64,000 nucleotides of DNA from Erythrobacter sp. UBA1916 (GCA_002337385.1 DDFY01000013.1:1-64000); one strand, 5' to 3'; positions 1-9,523 are shown, numbered from the stretch's first letter. Numbers and translations: made by a program. The notes: generated by a model from the sequence alone, not told the origin.

Positions 1-1332
1 CATGCCACGCTGGGACCGAGCTTCTCTGTCGATAAGACGGAGGATGAGCGCGCAGGCGCGGGTGTCGTCTCTGATGAGCTTCCGAGTAGCTTCGTCAAAC
101 GGGCAGCGAGTCCGATAGTCCGTTTCAAGAGAGCCGCGCTGATGGTCGCGGTCTTCTTTTGCGGGTGGGTTCTGCTGCGAGTTGGCCAGATCCCCCTGAC
201 GCTCAGCGACATGCTGCTTTGCCTGGTTATACCGATTTTGCTCTCTCGCGGAGAGATCAACCACAGGCCCTTCGGCAATCTCACGGTTTTCTGGATGCTA
301 GGGCTAGGGCTGTTGCTTCTGGGTCTCTTGATAGGATCGGTCGTCAACGGGGGCGTGATTCGCTGGCTGTCTGTGGGGGGGCAATATATCTTTGCATTCC
401 TCCTGATCCCGATGATCTTCACAGGGCAGCCGAGGTCGATGACGCGCCTTCTTCCGGCACTGCTCGTGCTTGGAATGGCTGTGTCGGAGCTAATCGGAAT
501 CTCGGTCAGCTTCCTCTACGACTATAGCGATACAAAGGATATTCTGGGGACCGGCTTCCTGACCGGCAATGGCCGCTTGGGCTCCATGTCCGGCCAGCCT
601 AACCGGAACGGGGCGATGATCGCTTTCTCCCTGCCGATGCTCCTTTACTCCTTGCGCAACGGGACCATTCCCTTGGGCATCGGTCTCATATGCGGCTTGC
701 TGTTGGTCTGGGGCTTGCTTGCCTCCGGTTCTTTCACCGGCTTTTCCGCATCGATGATCGCGGTGGCCATTTATCTCGCGATTTCGGGCATCAAAATGCT
801 TGTGCGCGTCGCGATCGTTGGCGTGATCGGCGCCGGGTTGTTTCTGGCATCCGGCCTGCCCCTGCCAGCCGCATTCGAGAATCGCGTGGCAGGAGCGCTT
901 ACGACTGGCGATCTCGAGGAGGCTGGGACTTTCGTCGGGCGCACCGAGCTCATCGACGAGGCATGGGCAAAGGCGGACGACAACCTCCTCGTCGGTCTCG
1001 GCGTTGACCAGTATCGGGTGGTCAGCCCTCTTGGTGCCCCGGTTCACGAGTTTCACCTGCTGATTGTGAACGAGGGCGGGCTCGTTGCGTTCTCCGGCGT
1101 TGTGATCATCCTTCTGACAATGGTGGCGGCTGGTTTCACGGCAGTTTCACGAAGTCGGGTTGAAGGCGCCCTGATCCTTGCGGTCGTCGTCGTGTTCAAC
1201 GTTTATACCTTCGCGGTCCCCCACATGTATGGACGGGCCTGGATACTTCCGGTGATCCTCGCAATGGCCACCTTTTTTGCTCGCGAGCCAACAGGCCAAC
1301 GATCCGGCGACCAGGCCATGCGGACCTCATGA
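1..1332 (+). CDS. O-antigen ligase / Wzy-polymerase-like membrane protein (5' end probably outside window)
   Basis: Polytopic membrane protein with about ten hydrophobic segments and a periplasmic loop before the last helices. That loop carries the RTELIDEAW...GLGVDQYR...HEFHLLIVNEGG pattern, which resembles the conserved R-G-H region of O-antigen ligases and Wzy polymerases. Such proteins join lipid-linked polysaccharide repeats on the periplasmic face. The first in-window start is ATG 142, preceded by a weak AGAGAG. The same frame is open back to base 1, with basic residues just before the first helix, so the true start may lie upstream. The stop overlaps the start of the flippase gene (ATGA at 1329), implying translational coupling. 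Family assignment rests on topology and context. Confidence 0.8.
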   Translation, partial: HATLGPSFSVDKTEDERAGAGVVSDELPSSFVKRAASPIVRFKRAALMVAVFFCGWVLLRVGQIPLTLSDMLLCLVIPILLSRGEINHRPFGNLTVFWMLGLGLLLLGLLIGSVVNGGVIRWLSVGGQYIFAFLLIPMIFTGQPRSMTRLLPALLVLGMAVSELIGISVSFLYDYSDTKDILGTGFLTGNGRLGSMSGQPNRNGAMIAFSLPMLLYSLRNGTIPLGIGLICGLLLVWGLLASGSFTGFSASMIAVAIYLAISGIKMLVRVAIVGVIGAGLFLASGLPLPAAFENRVAGALTTGDLEEAGTFVGRTELIDEAWAKADDNLLVGLGVDQYRVVSPLGAPVHEFHLLIVNEGGLVAFSGVVIILLTMVAAGFTAVSRSRVEGALILAVVVVFNVYTFAVPHMYGRAWILPVILAMATFFAREPTGQRSGDQAMRTS

Positions 1333-2690
1333 CCTTCGGAGATTCTTCGCGGCCCTCGCCGGACAAGAGCATGAACTCGATGCTCCTCTCGCGCCTTGGC
1401 AGCATTATGCACCTCATGAGCGGGAGCTTCGCGGTATCGGCCTTGATGGCTCTGAGTACCGTTGTCGCGGCGCGCGCGCTCGGCCCCGAGGCCTACGGCG
1501 TGCTCGCCCTCGTTCTGACAGTTGGGCGTATCTGCGAAAGGTTCATCCGGTTCGAGAGCTGGCAATCGATCATCAGGTTCGGAACGCAGGAGCACATCGA
1601 GCACGATCCGCAGGCCATGGGTCAGCTCATTCTTCTCGGCCTGCTCCTCGACATCGGCTGCGCCTGGGTCGCGGCTGCGGTTATGATCTTGGGCGGATAT
1701 ATAATCCTCCCTTATATCGGGCTCGATCGCTCTGACTTCTATCTGCTGTTGATCTTCGCGCCGGCTATTGCCTTCAATATAACCGGGGTGCCGACTGCAA
1801 CCCTGAGAATGGCCAACAAGTTCAAGCTGCTGGCCTATTTCCAGCTCTTCTCTGCTGCCGTACGCCTCGCCATGGCGGGGGTCGCCTGGGCTCTGGACGC
1901 GCCTGTATATGTCTTTCTGGCGATCTGGACCGTTGCTCAGTTGGTCAACATCAGCATCTCGGGACTGCTTGCGACGCGCGAATTGAAGGCCCTGGAAATC
2001 CCCAATCCGCTGTCCTTTGGGGTGAGGGGGCTCACCGCCCGGTTTCCGGGTTTCATGGCCTTTGCCTGGTCCACCAACGCTTCGAGCGCGCTGCGCACTC
2101 TCACTACTGAGGCAGATACGCTGCTCGTGGGGGCCTTGGCTGGTCCGACTTCGGCGGGCACATACCATATCACCAAGCGGTTTGCGAAAGTGGCCCAGCA
2201 GGTCGCATCACACGTTCAGGCCGTGATCTATCCGGACGTTTCGCGCATGTGGGCCCGCAAGCGCTTTGCCGACGTTCGCGCAGTGAAGACCAAGATCCAG
2301 TTCGCGCTGGGAGCGGTCGCGCTGGGGATCCTGGTGGCTACAGCGGTGATCGGGGAAAAGGGCCTGGATTGGCTGCTGGGCGCCAAATACGATCAAGTTT
2401 ACCCGATGCTGATTACGCAGTTGATCGCCGTTGCGCTGATCATGGTCGGTGCCCCTGTGCGATCGACGATGCTCGCCATGAACCGGCCGCAGGTGATTTT
2501 GATGATCGCGGTCGCTGGGACCACAGCCTTCTTTGCGACTGCCGTGTTCGCCATTCCCGCCTATGGGGCGATCGGTGCAAACTATGCCCATATCGTCACC
2601 GCCGCCGTGAACCTCCTCGCTATCGAACTGAGCTTCCGCTTTTTCTATAGGCGGAATGCAAGCGCCCAGGTGCCGGAGACACTGCCATGA
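1329..2690 (+). CDS. Wzx-like polysaccharide flippase
   Basis: 453-residue, almost wholly hydrophobic protein with 12-14 predicted membrane segments and few motifs, typical of the oligosaccharide flippase (MATE/PST) superfamily. It would move undecaprenyl-linked repeat units across the inner membrane. Residues 30-60 (AARALGPEAYGVLALVLTVG) match the N-terminal motif of this family (A..LG...YG...). It overlaps the upstream polymerase-like gene and the downstream glycosyltransferase gene by 4 bp each (ATGA), so the three form one translational unit. An alternative start is ATG 1371, but the overlap with the preceding stop favours 1329. Confidence 0.85.
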   Translation: MTFGDSSRPSPDKSMNSMLLSRLGSIMHLMSGSFAVSALMALSTVVAARALGPEAYGVLALVLTVGRICERFIRFESWQSIIRFGTQEHIEHDPQAMGQLILLGLLLDIGCAWVAAAVMILGGYIILPYIGLDRSDFYLLLIFAPAIAFNITGVPTATLRMANKFKLLAYFQLFSAAVRLAMAGVAWALDAPVYVFLAIWTVAQLVNISISGLLATRELKALEIPNPLSFGVRGLTARFPGFMAFAWSTNASSALRTLTTEADTLLVGALAGPTSAGTYHITKRFAKVAQQVASHVQAVIYPDVSRMWARKRFADVRAVKTKIQFALGAVALGILVATAVIGEKGLDWLLGAKYDQVYPMLITQLIAVALIMVGAPVRSTMLAMNRPQVILMIAVAGTTAFFATAVFAIPAYGAIGANYAHIVTAAVNLLAIELSFRFFYRRNASAQVPETLP

Positions 2691-3799
2691 GCGGAGAGCT
2701 TCCCGGGCAGTCTCGCCCGAGCGTAATGCATGTGATCACGGACTTCTCCTCGGCGGAGGGAGCGCAGACCATGCTTGCGCGCCTATTGCGCCTTTCGACC
2801 GAGAAGCGCGTCGTGGTCGTTTCGCTGCTGGATGTGTCGGATCGTATGCGCCAGCTGGCGGACAACCCGGCGGTGACCTATCATTCTCTGGGCATGAAGT
2901 CGCCGCTGCAGATGCCGGCAGCGCTGGCGAAACTGGCTGGGCTGGTGCGGGCCGAGCGTCCGGATGTCATGCTGTGCTGGATGTATCATGCCATGGCCCT
3001 GGGCGCGATCGCGGGAAGGTTGTCGCGAACACCGTTCTACTGGACGGTAAGGCAGTCGCTCGAAGATACCGCAGCCTTCACCCGGAGCACGAAGGCTGCG
3101 GTGTCGGCTTGCAGGCTGATGTCGCGCTGGCCGCGAGGCGTGATTTATAATTCGAGCCGCTCGAAGGCGCTTCATCGCGACTACGGCTACGACAACTCCA
3201 ATTCGATCGTGATTCCCAATGGTTTCGATCTTCCCGGTGCAGTCCCCCCGGTGCCGCCGGTCACGGCGCGCGTGTTCGGCATAGCCGGCCGGTTGCATCC
3301 GCAGAAGGACCATCCGAACTTCTTCAAGGCGGCGGCTCTGGCCGGGCGCGACTATCCGCATTTGCGCTTCTGCGTTGCCGGCAAGGGTATGACCGCCGAC
3401 AACCCGGAAGTGCAGGGCATGATGCAAGCCGCTGGCGCGCGCACGGAGCAATTCGAGCTGTTGGGTGAACTCAGCAACATGGCCGAATTCTATCAGCGGA
3501 TCGATGCCCTGGTGCTGTCGTCACGCACCGAAGGCTTTCCCAATGTCGTCGCAGAGGCGATGAGCTATGCCCGGCCTGTCGTTACGACCGATGTCGGCGA
3601 TGCGGCGCAAATCGTGGGCGATACAGGAGTGGTTTGTCCGCCCAGAGATTCCGAAGCGCTGGCTGCCGGGATCGCGTACTTCGCCGCGGCCTCGGCCGAG
3701 GACTACTGCGAGAAAGCACAGTCCGCGCTTCGACGGACCGAAGAGAAGTACTCATTGCCAATGATTTTCAAGGACTATCATCAGATCCTTGAAAGCTGA
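2687..3799 (+). CDS. Glycosyltransferase family 4 (GT-B fold)
   Basis: 370 residues with a GT-B layout. The N-terminal acceptor domain begins with a DFSSAEGAQTMLARL loop. The C-terminal donor domain has AGRLHPQKDH near residue 203 and the EGFPNVVAEAMSYARPVV E-x7-E nucleotide-sugar signature near residue 278. It would add one sugar to the lipid-linked repeat on the cytoplasmic face; donor and acceptor cannot be read from the sequence. The start ATG overlaps the flippase stop. It is the only glycosyltransferase of this kind in the window, so others needed for a repeat unit probably lie upstream of base 1. Confidence 0.88.
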   Translation: MSGELPGQSRPSVMHVITDFSSAEGAQTMLARLLRLSTEKRVVVVSLLDVSDRMRQLADNPAVTYHSLGMKSPLQMPAALAKLAGLVRAERPDVMLCWMYHAMALGAIAGRLSRTPFYWTVRQSLEDTAAFTRSTKAAVSACRLMSRWPRGVIYNSSRSKALHRDYGYDNSNSIVIPNGFDLPGAVPPVPPVTARVFGIAGRLHPQKDHPNFFKAAALAGRDYPHLRFCVAGKGMTADNPEVQGMMQAAGARTEQFELLGELSNMAEFYQRIDALVLSSRTEGFPNVVAEAMSYARPVVTTDVGDAAQIVGDTGVVCPPRDSEALAAGIAYFAAASAEDYCEKAQSALRRTEEKYSLPMIFKDYHQILES

Positions 3800-3993
3800 G
3801 ACGTCTATTCGCGCGAGGTCTCAAGAGCCTCGTGGGCGGACATCAGGCGTAGAATTGCCGCATCCCTTCGGCCGCGTTCACACACAATTTTACCCGGCTG
3901 GAGAGCTCGGGGACGCTTTCGAGAGAACGAATCGTCCTCTCGTAGCGAGTGGTGACGCGGCCTCTTCCAGGCGCCAGGCCACGCGTGCTTCCG

Positions 3994-5868
3994 TCACCTG
4001 GGCGGGCTGGAAATCTCAGCCAATACAGAGCTCAGCCTCTTCGAGGATTCAATGGCGCCTTCCTTTGTAAGGTGCTTGCCATCAGCGGACATCAGCAAAC
4101 CGTCATCGGTGAAAATTCGGCATTCAATAGAGCTTCCACCACACAACGGCTGCATCAGGGGGTAGAAGAATTCGTAGTCTCCAAGCTCGGCGGCAAGCTT
4201 CGCGGATATCTCTTCAGCCGAATCTGAAGTCCTTTGCGTATAGGTGGCTCTATCGTTTGCCGGTATGGCGAGTAGCTCATAGGGCTCTATTTTGCCGAAG
4301 TTCTTGATCCCAAAAACGCGGATTGGCTTGTGATACTTGTCGCGCAGGTTTTCCATGGACCTTGGCAGGTAATCGACGACCCAGCTCTCCCAGGAGGCGG
4401 CAAGCCATATCTCGTCCGCCTCGCTTAGTATCGCGTCGAACGAAGCGCCTTCATACCAGCCCATGACCTTGCACCGCTCAAGCCGATTGCGAGGGATGTA
4501 ATGCTCAACCTCTTCATAGTTGCTTAGATAGAGGTTCCCACACTCAGAGTTGACCTGATGGGTGGAGAACTGAGCATCCGAAAAGAGGTGCGATTCAATC
4601 AGCACATTCAGCAAGTCTTTTGCGTAGCTATCGCCAATCAGAACTATGCGGCGCTTGTCGTTATCAGCGAACTGCCGTCCTCGGCGCGCATCAAACGCAA
4701 TCTGATTATAGCTCTTATAATCCGAGAGCTGGGTCAGCAAAGCTCTGTCCTTAACCGGGTACCTGTTGGGGAAACCATGATTGAGGACAAGCACAGACCC
4801 AATAACAATTAAGAGAAGGCCGCCAACGGTTGAGAAGATGGCCACCATCTTTCTCGACACTAGTGACTTGTTGCGGAAGGGGCTCTCTACATATCGGTAT
4901 GATAGATAAGAGAGCAGCGATGTTAGGCACAGAAGCGCTGGAATGCTGCTCTCAAATATGCCCAGATGCCTCGACAGCGCGAAAATAGGCTGGTGCCATA
5001 GGTATAGAGAGAAGCTTCCTAGCCCAATAATAACCAGCGGCTTGGACGAGAACACTGCTTTTGTAATGCGAGAGTTGGACGCTGCGACAACATATAGAAA
5101 CGTACCCAGCACTGGGATCAGGGCGTATATGCTTGGGAACGGCGTCTGGCTGTCAAAGCTAAGGTAAGCATAGCTGATCAGGAGCAGCCCTGTGATCGAA
5201 ATTATGTCTGCCTTGTACCCTTGGACATCAAATAGCTCTTTGCGCAGAATTATAGCAGCCAGCGCGCCGAAAATGAGCTCCCAGGCTCGCGTGATCGGGA
5301 AATAAAATGCCGTGTCGAAATGGATGCTGGTTATATAATAGGAGCTGATAATCGAGGCGAAGAAGGCGATCGCCAGGGTGGTGTAAAAAACCTTCTTGTG
5401 ATTTCTGATGAGAAGCAAGAACAGCGGGAAGATGATATAGAACTGCTCTTCAACCGCCAGGCTCCAGAGATGAATAAGGGGCTGCAGCTCGGATGCGCCT
5501 CCGAAATATCCCCTCTCGCTCCAAAAGAAGAAGTTTGCCAGAAATATCGGGGTGGATATTAGGCTCTTGCCAAATGTCACCAAGTACTCTGGATAGAGAA
5601 TAAATGTTGACGCGATGGCCGATGAAACTGTTACTAGGTAGAGAACCGGCAAAATCCGCCGCGCTCGCTTCTCGTAAAAATTGACGATGCTGAATCGATC
5701 GTTTTCAATGTTTTCAACGAGAATAGTGGTGATGAGATATCCGCTGATCACAAAAAAGACATCAACGCCAACGAAGCCCCCGCTGAACATCTCGAAGCCA
5801 GCATGGAACAGTATGACGGGGACAACCGCTAGTGCCCGCAATCCGTCAATTTCAGCGCGATATTTCAA
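3994..5868 (-). CDS. Membrane acyltransferase 3 with C-terminal SGNH domain (OafA/YrhL type)
   Basis: 624 residues. The N-terminal acyltransferase-3 domain opens with EIDGLRALAVVPVILFHAG and contains FFVISGYLIT, followed by about ten membrane helices to residue 360. The C-terminal periplasmic SGNH-like domain has the GDSYA serine block near residue 395 and a DGKHLTKEG block (Asp-x-x-His-like) near the end. Proteins of this design O-acetylate surface polysaccharides. The gene is on the opposite strand to the neighbouring glycosyltransferase (convergent) and is clearly more A+T-rich in codon use (many AAT, TAT, ATA, TTT), which suggests transfer from another genome. The intergenic DNA next to it holds transposase fragments. 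Confidence 0.92.
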   Translation of the reverse strand: MKYRAEIDGLRALAVVPVILFHAGFEMFSGGFVGVDVFFVISGYLITTILVENIENDRFSIVNFYEKRARRILPVLYLVTVSSAIASTFILYPEYLVTFGKSLISTPIFLANFFFWSERGYFGGASELQPLIHLWSLAVEEQFYIIFPLFLLLIRNHKKVFYTTLAIAFFASIISSYYITSIHFDTAFYFPITRAWELIFGALAAIILRKELFDVQGYKADIISITGLLLISYAYLSFDSQTPFPSIYALIPVLGTFLYVVAASNSRITKAVFSSKPLVIIGLGSFSLYLWHQPIFALSRHLGIFESSIPALLCLTSLLSYLSYRYVESPFRNKSLVSRKMVAIFSTVGGLLLIVIGSVLVLNHGFPNRYPVKDRALLTQLSDYKSYNQIAFDARRGRQFADNDKRRIVLIGDSYAKDLLNVLIESHLFSDAQFSTHQVNSECGNLYLSNYEEVEHYIPRNRLERCKVMGWYEGASFDAILSEADEIWLAASWESWVVDYLPRSMENLRDKYHKPIRVFGIKNFGKIEPYELLAIPANDRATYTQRTSDSAEEISAKLAAELGDYEFFYPLMQPLCGGSSIECRIFTDDGLLMSADGKHLTKEGAIESSKRLSSVLAEISSPPR

Positions 5869-6104
5869 GTCAACAGTCCTCTAGATAATGACCTGTCAAA
5901 AGTAAGTTCGCAATATTTGGGCGAAGCTTTCCTTTTTAGCATAACTGTAAGCTCGGTATTCTTGTATCGAGGCATTTCCTTTTGGATTTTGCCCGTTTCA
6001 GGTCCCATCTATTTATAATATTTCGCCTCAAGCCCATCGGCTGTTTGGTGGCCTTGCATTATAGATGGCCAAGGCGATGAACAGCACGTTTTTTTCCATG
6101 TCTA

Positions 6105-6172
6105 AGATCAGGACTCATTGATTGCGCCAGAAGGTCGCGGGCGATGCAGATGGCTGACATGAAGGCGCGCGC
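6105..6172 (-). mobile_element. Decayed 3' end of an IS5-family transposase
   Basis: Read on the minus strand, this stretch gives ARAFMSAICIA and then, after skipping one base, ATFWRNQ and a stop. IS5/IS427-group transposases typically end in a sequence of the form AxxFxSAIxIAAxxxFW. Only about 20 codons remain and the frame is broken once, so it is a relic. Recognition is by eye only. Confidence 0.4.
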
Positions 6173-6212
6173 CGCGGTTGTAAGAGGGTGTGGGGTGGTG
6201 GCCATTCTTTAA

Positions 6213-6415
6213 CCTGCCTGAGCCTATTCTCGATCCTGTGCCAGTGATGGTGGATGGTTCGATTATGTGGAGGCGCCCTATGCTGCCCGAATATGCGGTC
6301 GGCGCGAAAGTAGGGACGGTTGCGCCATCAGGTGGAGGGGGGCCTCAGCGGCTACTGAAGCTATGGCCGGATCACTGGGGCGGGAGAGTCGGCATCCACC
6401 AAAGTAGGTAGCCGA
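6213..6415 (+). mobile_element. Decayed internal fragment of an IS5-family transposase
   Basis: The plus strand encodes DPVPVMVDGSIM followed, with frame changes, by RAP-YAA and VGAK-GT stretches. This recalls the catalytic core of IS427-group transposases (xVMIDGTIVRAHxHAAGAKGG). Near 6374 a sequence resembles the codons for the following LGRSRGGxxTKI block. Several small indels break it. It faces the opposite way to the fragment at 6105-6172, so the locus was rearranged or two elements decayed here. Confidence 0.4.
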
Positions 6416-6532
6416 AAGAGAGCGTTGCACTCCGCAATACCCTTTTGCGGATCGGTCGGTCTGGCCTAATCGTCAAATGTCGGGGTCGATATTGCGATCT
6501 GCTGAAACACGACACACGTATGGAGAGCCTCT

Positions 6533-8899
6533 GTGAACGATATTGCCCTTAGTCAGCCGAGAGAGGGGCTCCCTGCGCCAAGGCGGAGCTATCTCCAGCC
6601 TCACTATTCGCAGAACTCGCAGGCTGCGGAGGCCGGTTCGGCTGATCAGTTCGGCCTCGTCGACCTGATCCGGACGTTTGAGCGTCACTGGATGCTTGTG
6701 CTCGGTCTCGTGGTCGTGGCGACTATGGGGGCGCTGGTGTGGCAGTTGACCTCGCCGAACCGCTATCGCTCTACCGCCAGCATCCAGGTGGAATTGATCG
6801 ACGCCACCGGAACCAACCAGGCCGATGTCCTGGCGACCAACAAGCAGCGCATTACCAACGAGAGCAAGCTCTACCGGTCGCGCAACTCGGCTCAGGCGGT
6901 CGTCAATATGCTGGGTCTGCTCGATGACCCCGAGTTTCTGCGTGAAATGGGCGGTATGCCCAGCGGTGACGAGGCAACGCGCATGGGCAAGGCGGTCTCG
7001 ACCCTGCTGGATATGATGAGCGTCCAGTCGGAGGATGCCTCGGATCTGATCGAACTGACAGTGGTCTCCCGCTCGCCCGATCTGGCTGCGAAAATCGCCA
7101 ATTCCTTCCCGCAGGCGGTCCGCGATCTGAAGCGGAGCCGCGATTCGGCACGTCGGCAGGAACTGCTGGATGAGCTGGGCACAGAGCGCCAGAATCGTAT
7201 GGAACGCGCGGTTGAGGCTGCTGAAGAACTCGCGAAGTTCAGGGTCGACAACCAAATGCTGACCGGCGCTGGCGGGGCGGAAGATCTTGCTCAGATCAAT
7301 CGCCTTGCAAGCGAAGGAGCTTCGGCTGCCGCGGCAGGGTCTGGCTCGGCGGCCCAGAGCGCGGGAATCGCCCGTGCGTCCGGCATCAGCTCGACGGCGG
7401 GTGCGACCTCGGCCGCGGTGCAGCAATTGCAGCGCCAGGAAGCCGAACTGGGCGCCGAATACGCACGCCTTTCGCAGACATATGGGAGCGGCTACCCCGA
7501 ACTGGTCCGCGTGCAGACGGAGCTGCAAAGTGTCCGCGCGAGCCTCGCCCGTGAGCAGGAAGCTGCGCGGCGAGACGCTCAGGCGCAAGCCGATGCGGAA
7601 GCAGCGCGGATGCGCGAACTGGCCCAGGCCGAAGCTGCACGCGATGCGGCGCGGGCAGGCCAGTTGCAGGCGGTTGTCGCCTCGCTGACTTCGCGGGCCT
7701 ATCAGAACGCGGCCAATACGCCTTTGCTCCAGGAGCTTGAACGCAATGCTACCACGTCGGCTGCGGCAGTTGCCGAGATTGCTGACCAGATTACCCGGGT
7801 CCAATCCGAAAAGCTGGTCGAGGGCGTTTCCTCGAACATCATTTCGCCAGCCATTGCCAACGGCGAGCGCATTTCTCCCTCGCCGTTGAAAGTCACGGCG
7901 GTCGCCACGATTGGTGCGGCCATTCTCGGGATGATGATTGCGTTCACCATCGAGCTGCTCGATGATCGTCTGCGCACAGTGGCCCAGATCCGCAAATACT
8001 TCGGTCTGCCGGTGTTCGGGATGCTGCCCGCACTCGATGGCGGCATTTCGGCCAAGCTTCGCGAATCGCCGGTGTTCCTCGAACCCAACTCGCTGTTCTC
8101 AGAGGTCGCGCGCTCGGTCTATTCCGAAATTCGTGCGCTTATGCCGGTCAATCAATCGCAAAGCGTTCTCGTGACCTCTGCCTTGCCGGGTGAGGGTAAG
8201 TCGGTGGTCGCCCTCACGGTTGCTGCTGCCGCAGTTGCCATGGGCAAGCGGGCCGTGATTCTTGACCTTGACCTGCGGCGGTCGGGCATTCTGCAGCAGG
8301 TCCAGCAAGACATGAACTCTCCTGAGCTCATGGATGTGGTCAGGGGCAGCATCGACCTTCACGCGCTTGCGGCACCGACCGATCCTGAAACTCAGGAGGC
8401 GGGGTCAGGCAACACGGACCTCGTCATTGGCAGCAGTGTCGAGGAAATGATGAGCCGCTTCCTGCTGCTCAGCGCCTCTCAGCCGGTTGCGGAGCCCGCT
8501 GCCATTTTGAGCTCATCGCGGTTTGGCCAGCTGGTGGAGGAGTTGAAGGCACGCTTCGATCTCGTCGTGGTCAATGCGCCGGCAGCTCTGGCGGTCCGCG
8601 ATGCCCGCTCGATGTGTGACTACACCGATGACACGATCCTCGTGGCCAAATGGGGCGATACGACGATCGAGCAGTTCCGCGCCACTCTCGAGATGCTGGG
8701 CAGCGGAAATGTCGCCGGCTGCGTTTACAATCACGTCGACTATGCCGAGCATGCCCGCCGCAAGTACGGCGACTCTATCCAGTTCTACTACCAGGCCGCC
8801 GACTACTTCGAAGGAGACGCGCCAGCCAAGCGCACGTTGCGGGAACGGATCAAGCGCGTCTTCGGTCGCGGCCGTGTTCCGCAGTATGCAGCAGATTGA
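6533..8899 (+). CDS. Wzc-type polysaccharide co-polymerase / tyrosine autokinase
   Basis: 788 residues. A Wzz domain has its first membrane helix near residues 53-75. A long Ala/Glu/Gln-rich coiled-coil region spans about 200-410, and a second helix lies near 445-465. A cytoplasmic P-loop kinase domain follows: Walker A ALPGEGKS near 550, Walker A' VILDLDLRR near 574. The Walker B position reads FDLVVVNAPAALAV, where the family normally has an Asp and two Pro. A Tyr cluster (six Tyr within about 30 residues) sits near 732-760. The start is GTG 6533 with GGAG seven bases upstream. It would set polysaccharide chain length. It heads a run of genes to 11254 with short gaps. Confidence 0.92.
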   Translation: MNDIALSQPREGLPAPRRSYLQPHYSQNSQAAEAGSADQFGLVDLIRTFERHWMLVLGLVVVATMGALVWQLTSPNRYRSTASIQVELIDATGTNQADVLATNKQRITNESKLYRSRNSAQAVVNMLGLLDDPEFLREMGGMPSGDEATRMGKAVSTLLDMMSVQSEDASDLIELTVVSRSPDLAAKIANSFPQAVRDLKRSRDSARRQELLDELGTERQNRMERAVEAAEELAKFRVDNQMLTGAGGAEDLAQINRLASEGASAAAAGSGSAAQSAGIARASGISSTAGATSAAVQQLQRQEAELGAEYARLSQTYGSGYPELVRVQTELQSVRASLAREQEAARRDAQAQADAEAARMRELAQAEAARDAARAGQLQAVVASLTSRAYQNAANTPLLQELERNATTSAAAVAEIADQITRVQSEKLVEGVSSNIISPAIANGERISPSPLKVTAVATIGAAILGMMIAFTIELLDDRLRTVAQIRKYFGLPVFGMLPALDGGISAKLRESPVFLEPNSLFSEVARSVYSEIRALMPVNQSQSVLVTSALPGEGKSVVALTVAAAAVAMGKRAVILDLDLRRSGILQQVQQDMNSPELMDVVRGSIDLHALAAPTDPETQEAGSGNTDLVIGSSVEEMMSRFLLLSASQPVAEPAAILSSSRFGQLVEELKARFDLVVVNAPAALAVRDARSMCDYTDDTILVAKWGDTTIEQFRATLEMLGSGNVAGCVYNHVDYAEHARRKYGDSIQFYYQAADYFEGDAPAKRTLRERIKRVFGRGRVPQYAAD

Positions 8900-8956
8900 G
8901 AGTCGGCCAGACGGGCAGATCTCGGTGATTGAAAGCTTGGATAAATCGGTAACCCC

Positions 8957-9523
8957 ATGACTTTGCTGTCTCTCCTGTCGCGGCTCTGCGCCCTGATCCT
9001 GCTGGTGGCCCTTCTGCCTGTGCTGCTGGTCCTTGGGCTCATTTGCGCGATGACGCAGGGGCGCCCGGTTCTGTTCCGGCAGTTCCGCGCAGGCAAGGGG
9101 ACGACACCGTTCCGCCTGATGAAGTTCCGCTCCATGCGTGACGACCGCGACGAGAATGGTCGGCTGCTCTCGGATGAGGAGCGTGTCACGGCGATCGGAA
9201 CGTTCCTGCGCCGCTCGCGGCTGGATGAATTGCCCGGTCTCGTAAATGTCGTGCGCGGGGACATGGCCTTTGTCGGCCCGCGGCCATTGCTGCCGGAGAC
9301 GATCAGCGAGTTGGGCGAACAAGGGCGCCAGCGGTGCTCAGTCAAGCCAGGCCTCACCGGCTGGTCGCAGGTCAATGGCAACACCCTGCTGACGCTTGAC
9401 CAGAAGATTGCTCTGGATCTCTGGTATATCGAGAACCGTAGCTGGCTCCTCGACTGGAAGATCCTTCTGCGCACCTTCCTCGTGATGGTCGGCGGAGAAA
9501 AAGTGCGCACTGGCGCCGCGTGA
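8957..9523 (+). CDS. Initiating sugar transferase (PglC/WcaJ-type phosphoglycosyl transferase)
   Basis: 188 residues, the short monotopic form. One N-terminal hydrophobic segment (residues 1-32) is followed by the catalytic domain with FRLMKFRSMRDD, SRLDELPGLVNVVRGDM (the Asp-Glu catalytic pair), FVGPRPLLPE and KPGLTGWSQVNG. It transfers a sugar phosphate from a UDP-sugar to undecaprenyl phosphate and so starts repeat-unit assembly. It lies 57 bp after the Wzc gene. The particular sugar cannot be inferred. Confidence 0.93.
   Translation: MTLLSLLSRLCALILLVALLPVLLVLGLICAMTQGRPVLFRQFRAGKGTTPFRLMKFRSMRDDRDENGRLLSDEERVTAIGTFLRRSRLDELPGLVNVVRGDMAFVGPRPLLPETISELGEQGRQRCSVKPGLTGWSQVNGNTLLTLDQKIALDLWYIENRSWLLDWKILLRTFLVMVGGEKVRTGAA

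Larger units (their letters stand above)
5869..6532. other. 664-bp gene-free region between acyltransferase and Wzc genes
   Basis: No intact gene is supported here. The first half (to about 6100) is A+T-rich and should hold the acyltransferase promoter. The second half contains two short, oppositely oriented stretches that resemble pieces of IS5-type transposases (annotated separately). An open frame at 6190-6411 is explained by one of those pieces and is not considered a gene. Confidence 0.6.

Noticed and set aside
1203..2168. Long minus-strand open frame (321 codons) and similar long frames opposite real genes
   Set aside because: These are shadows produced by high GC; the opposite strand encodes clear membrane or enzyme families with overlapping ATGA starts.
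6190..6411. 73-codon open frame as a gene
   Set aside because: Its recognisable part is a frame-broken transposase fragment; there is no ribosome site.
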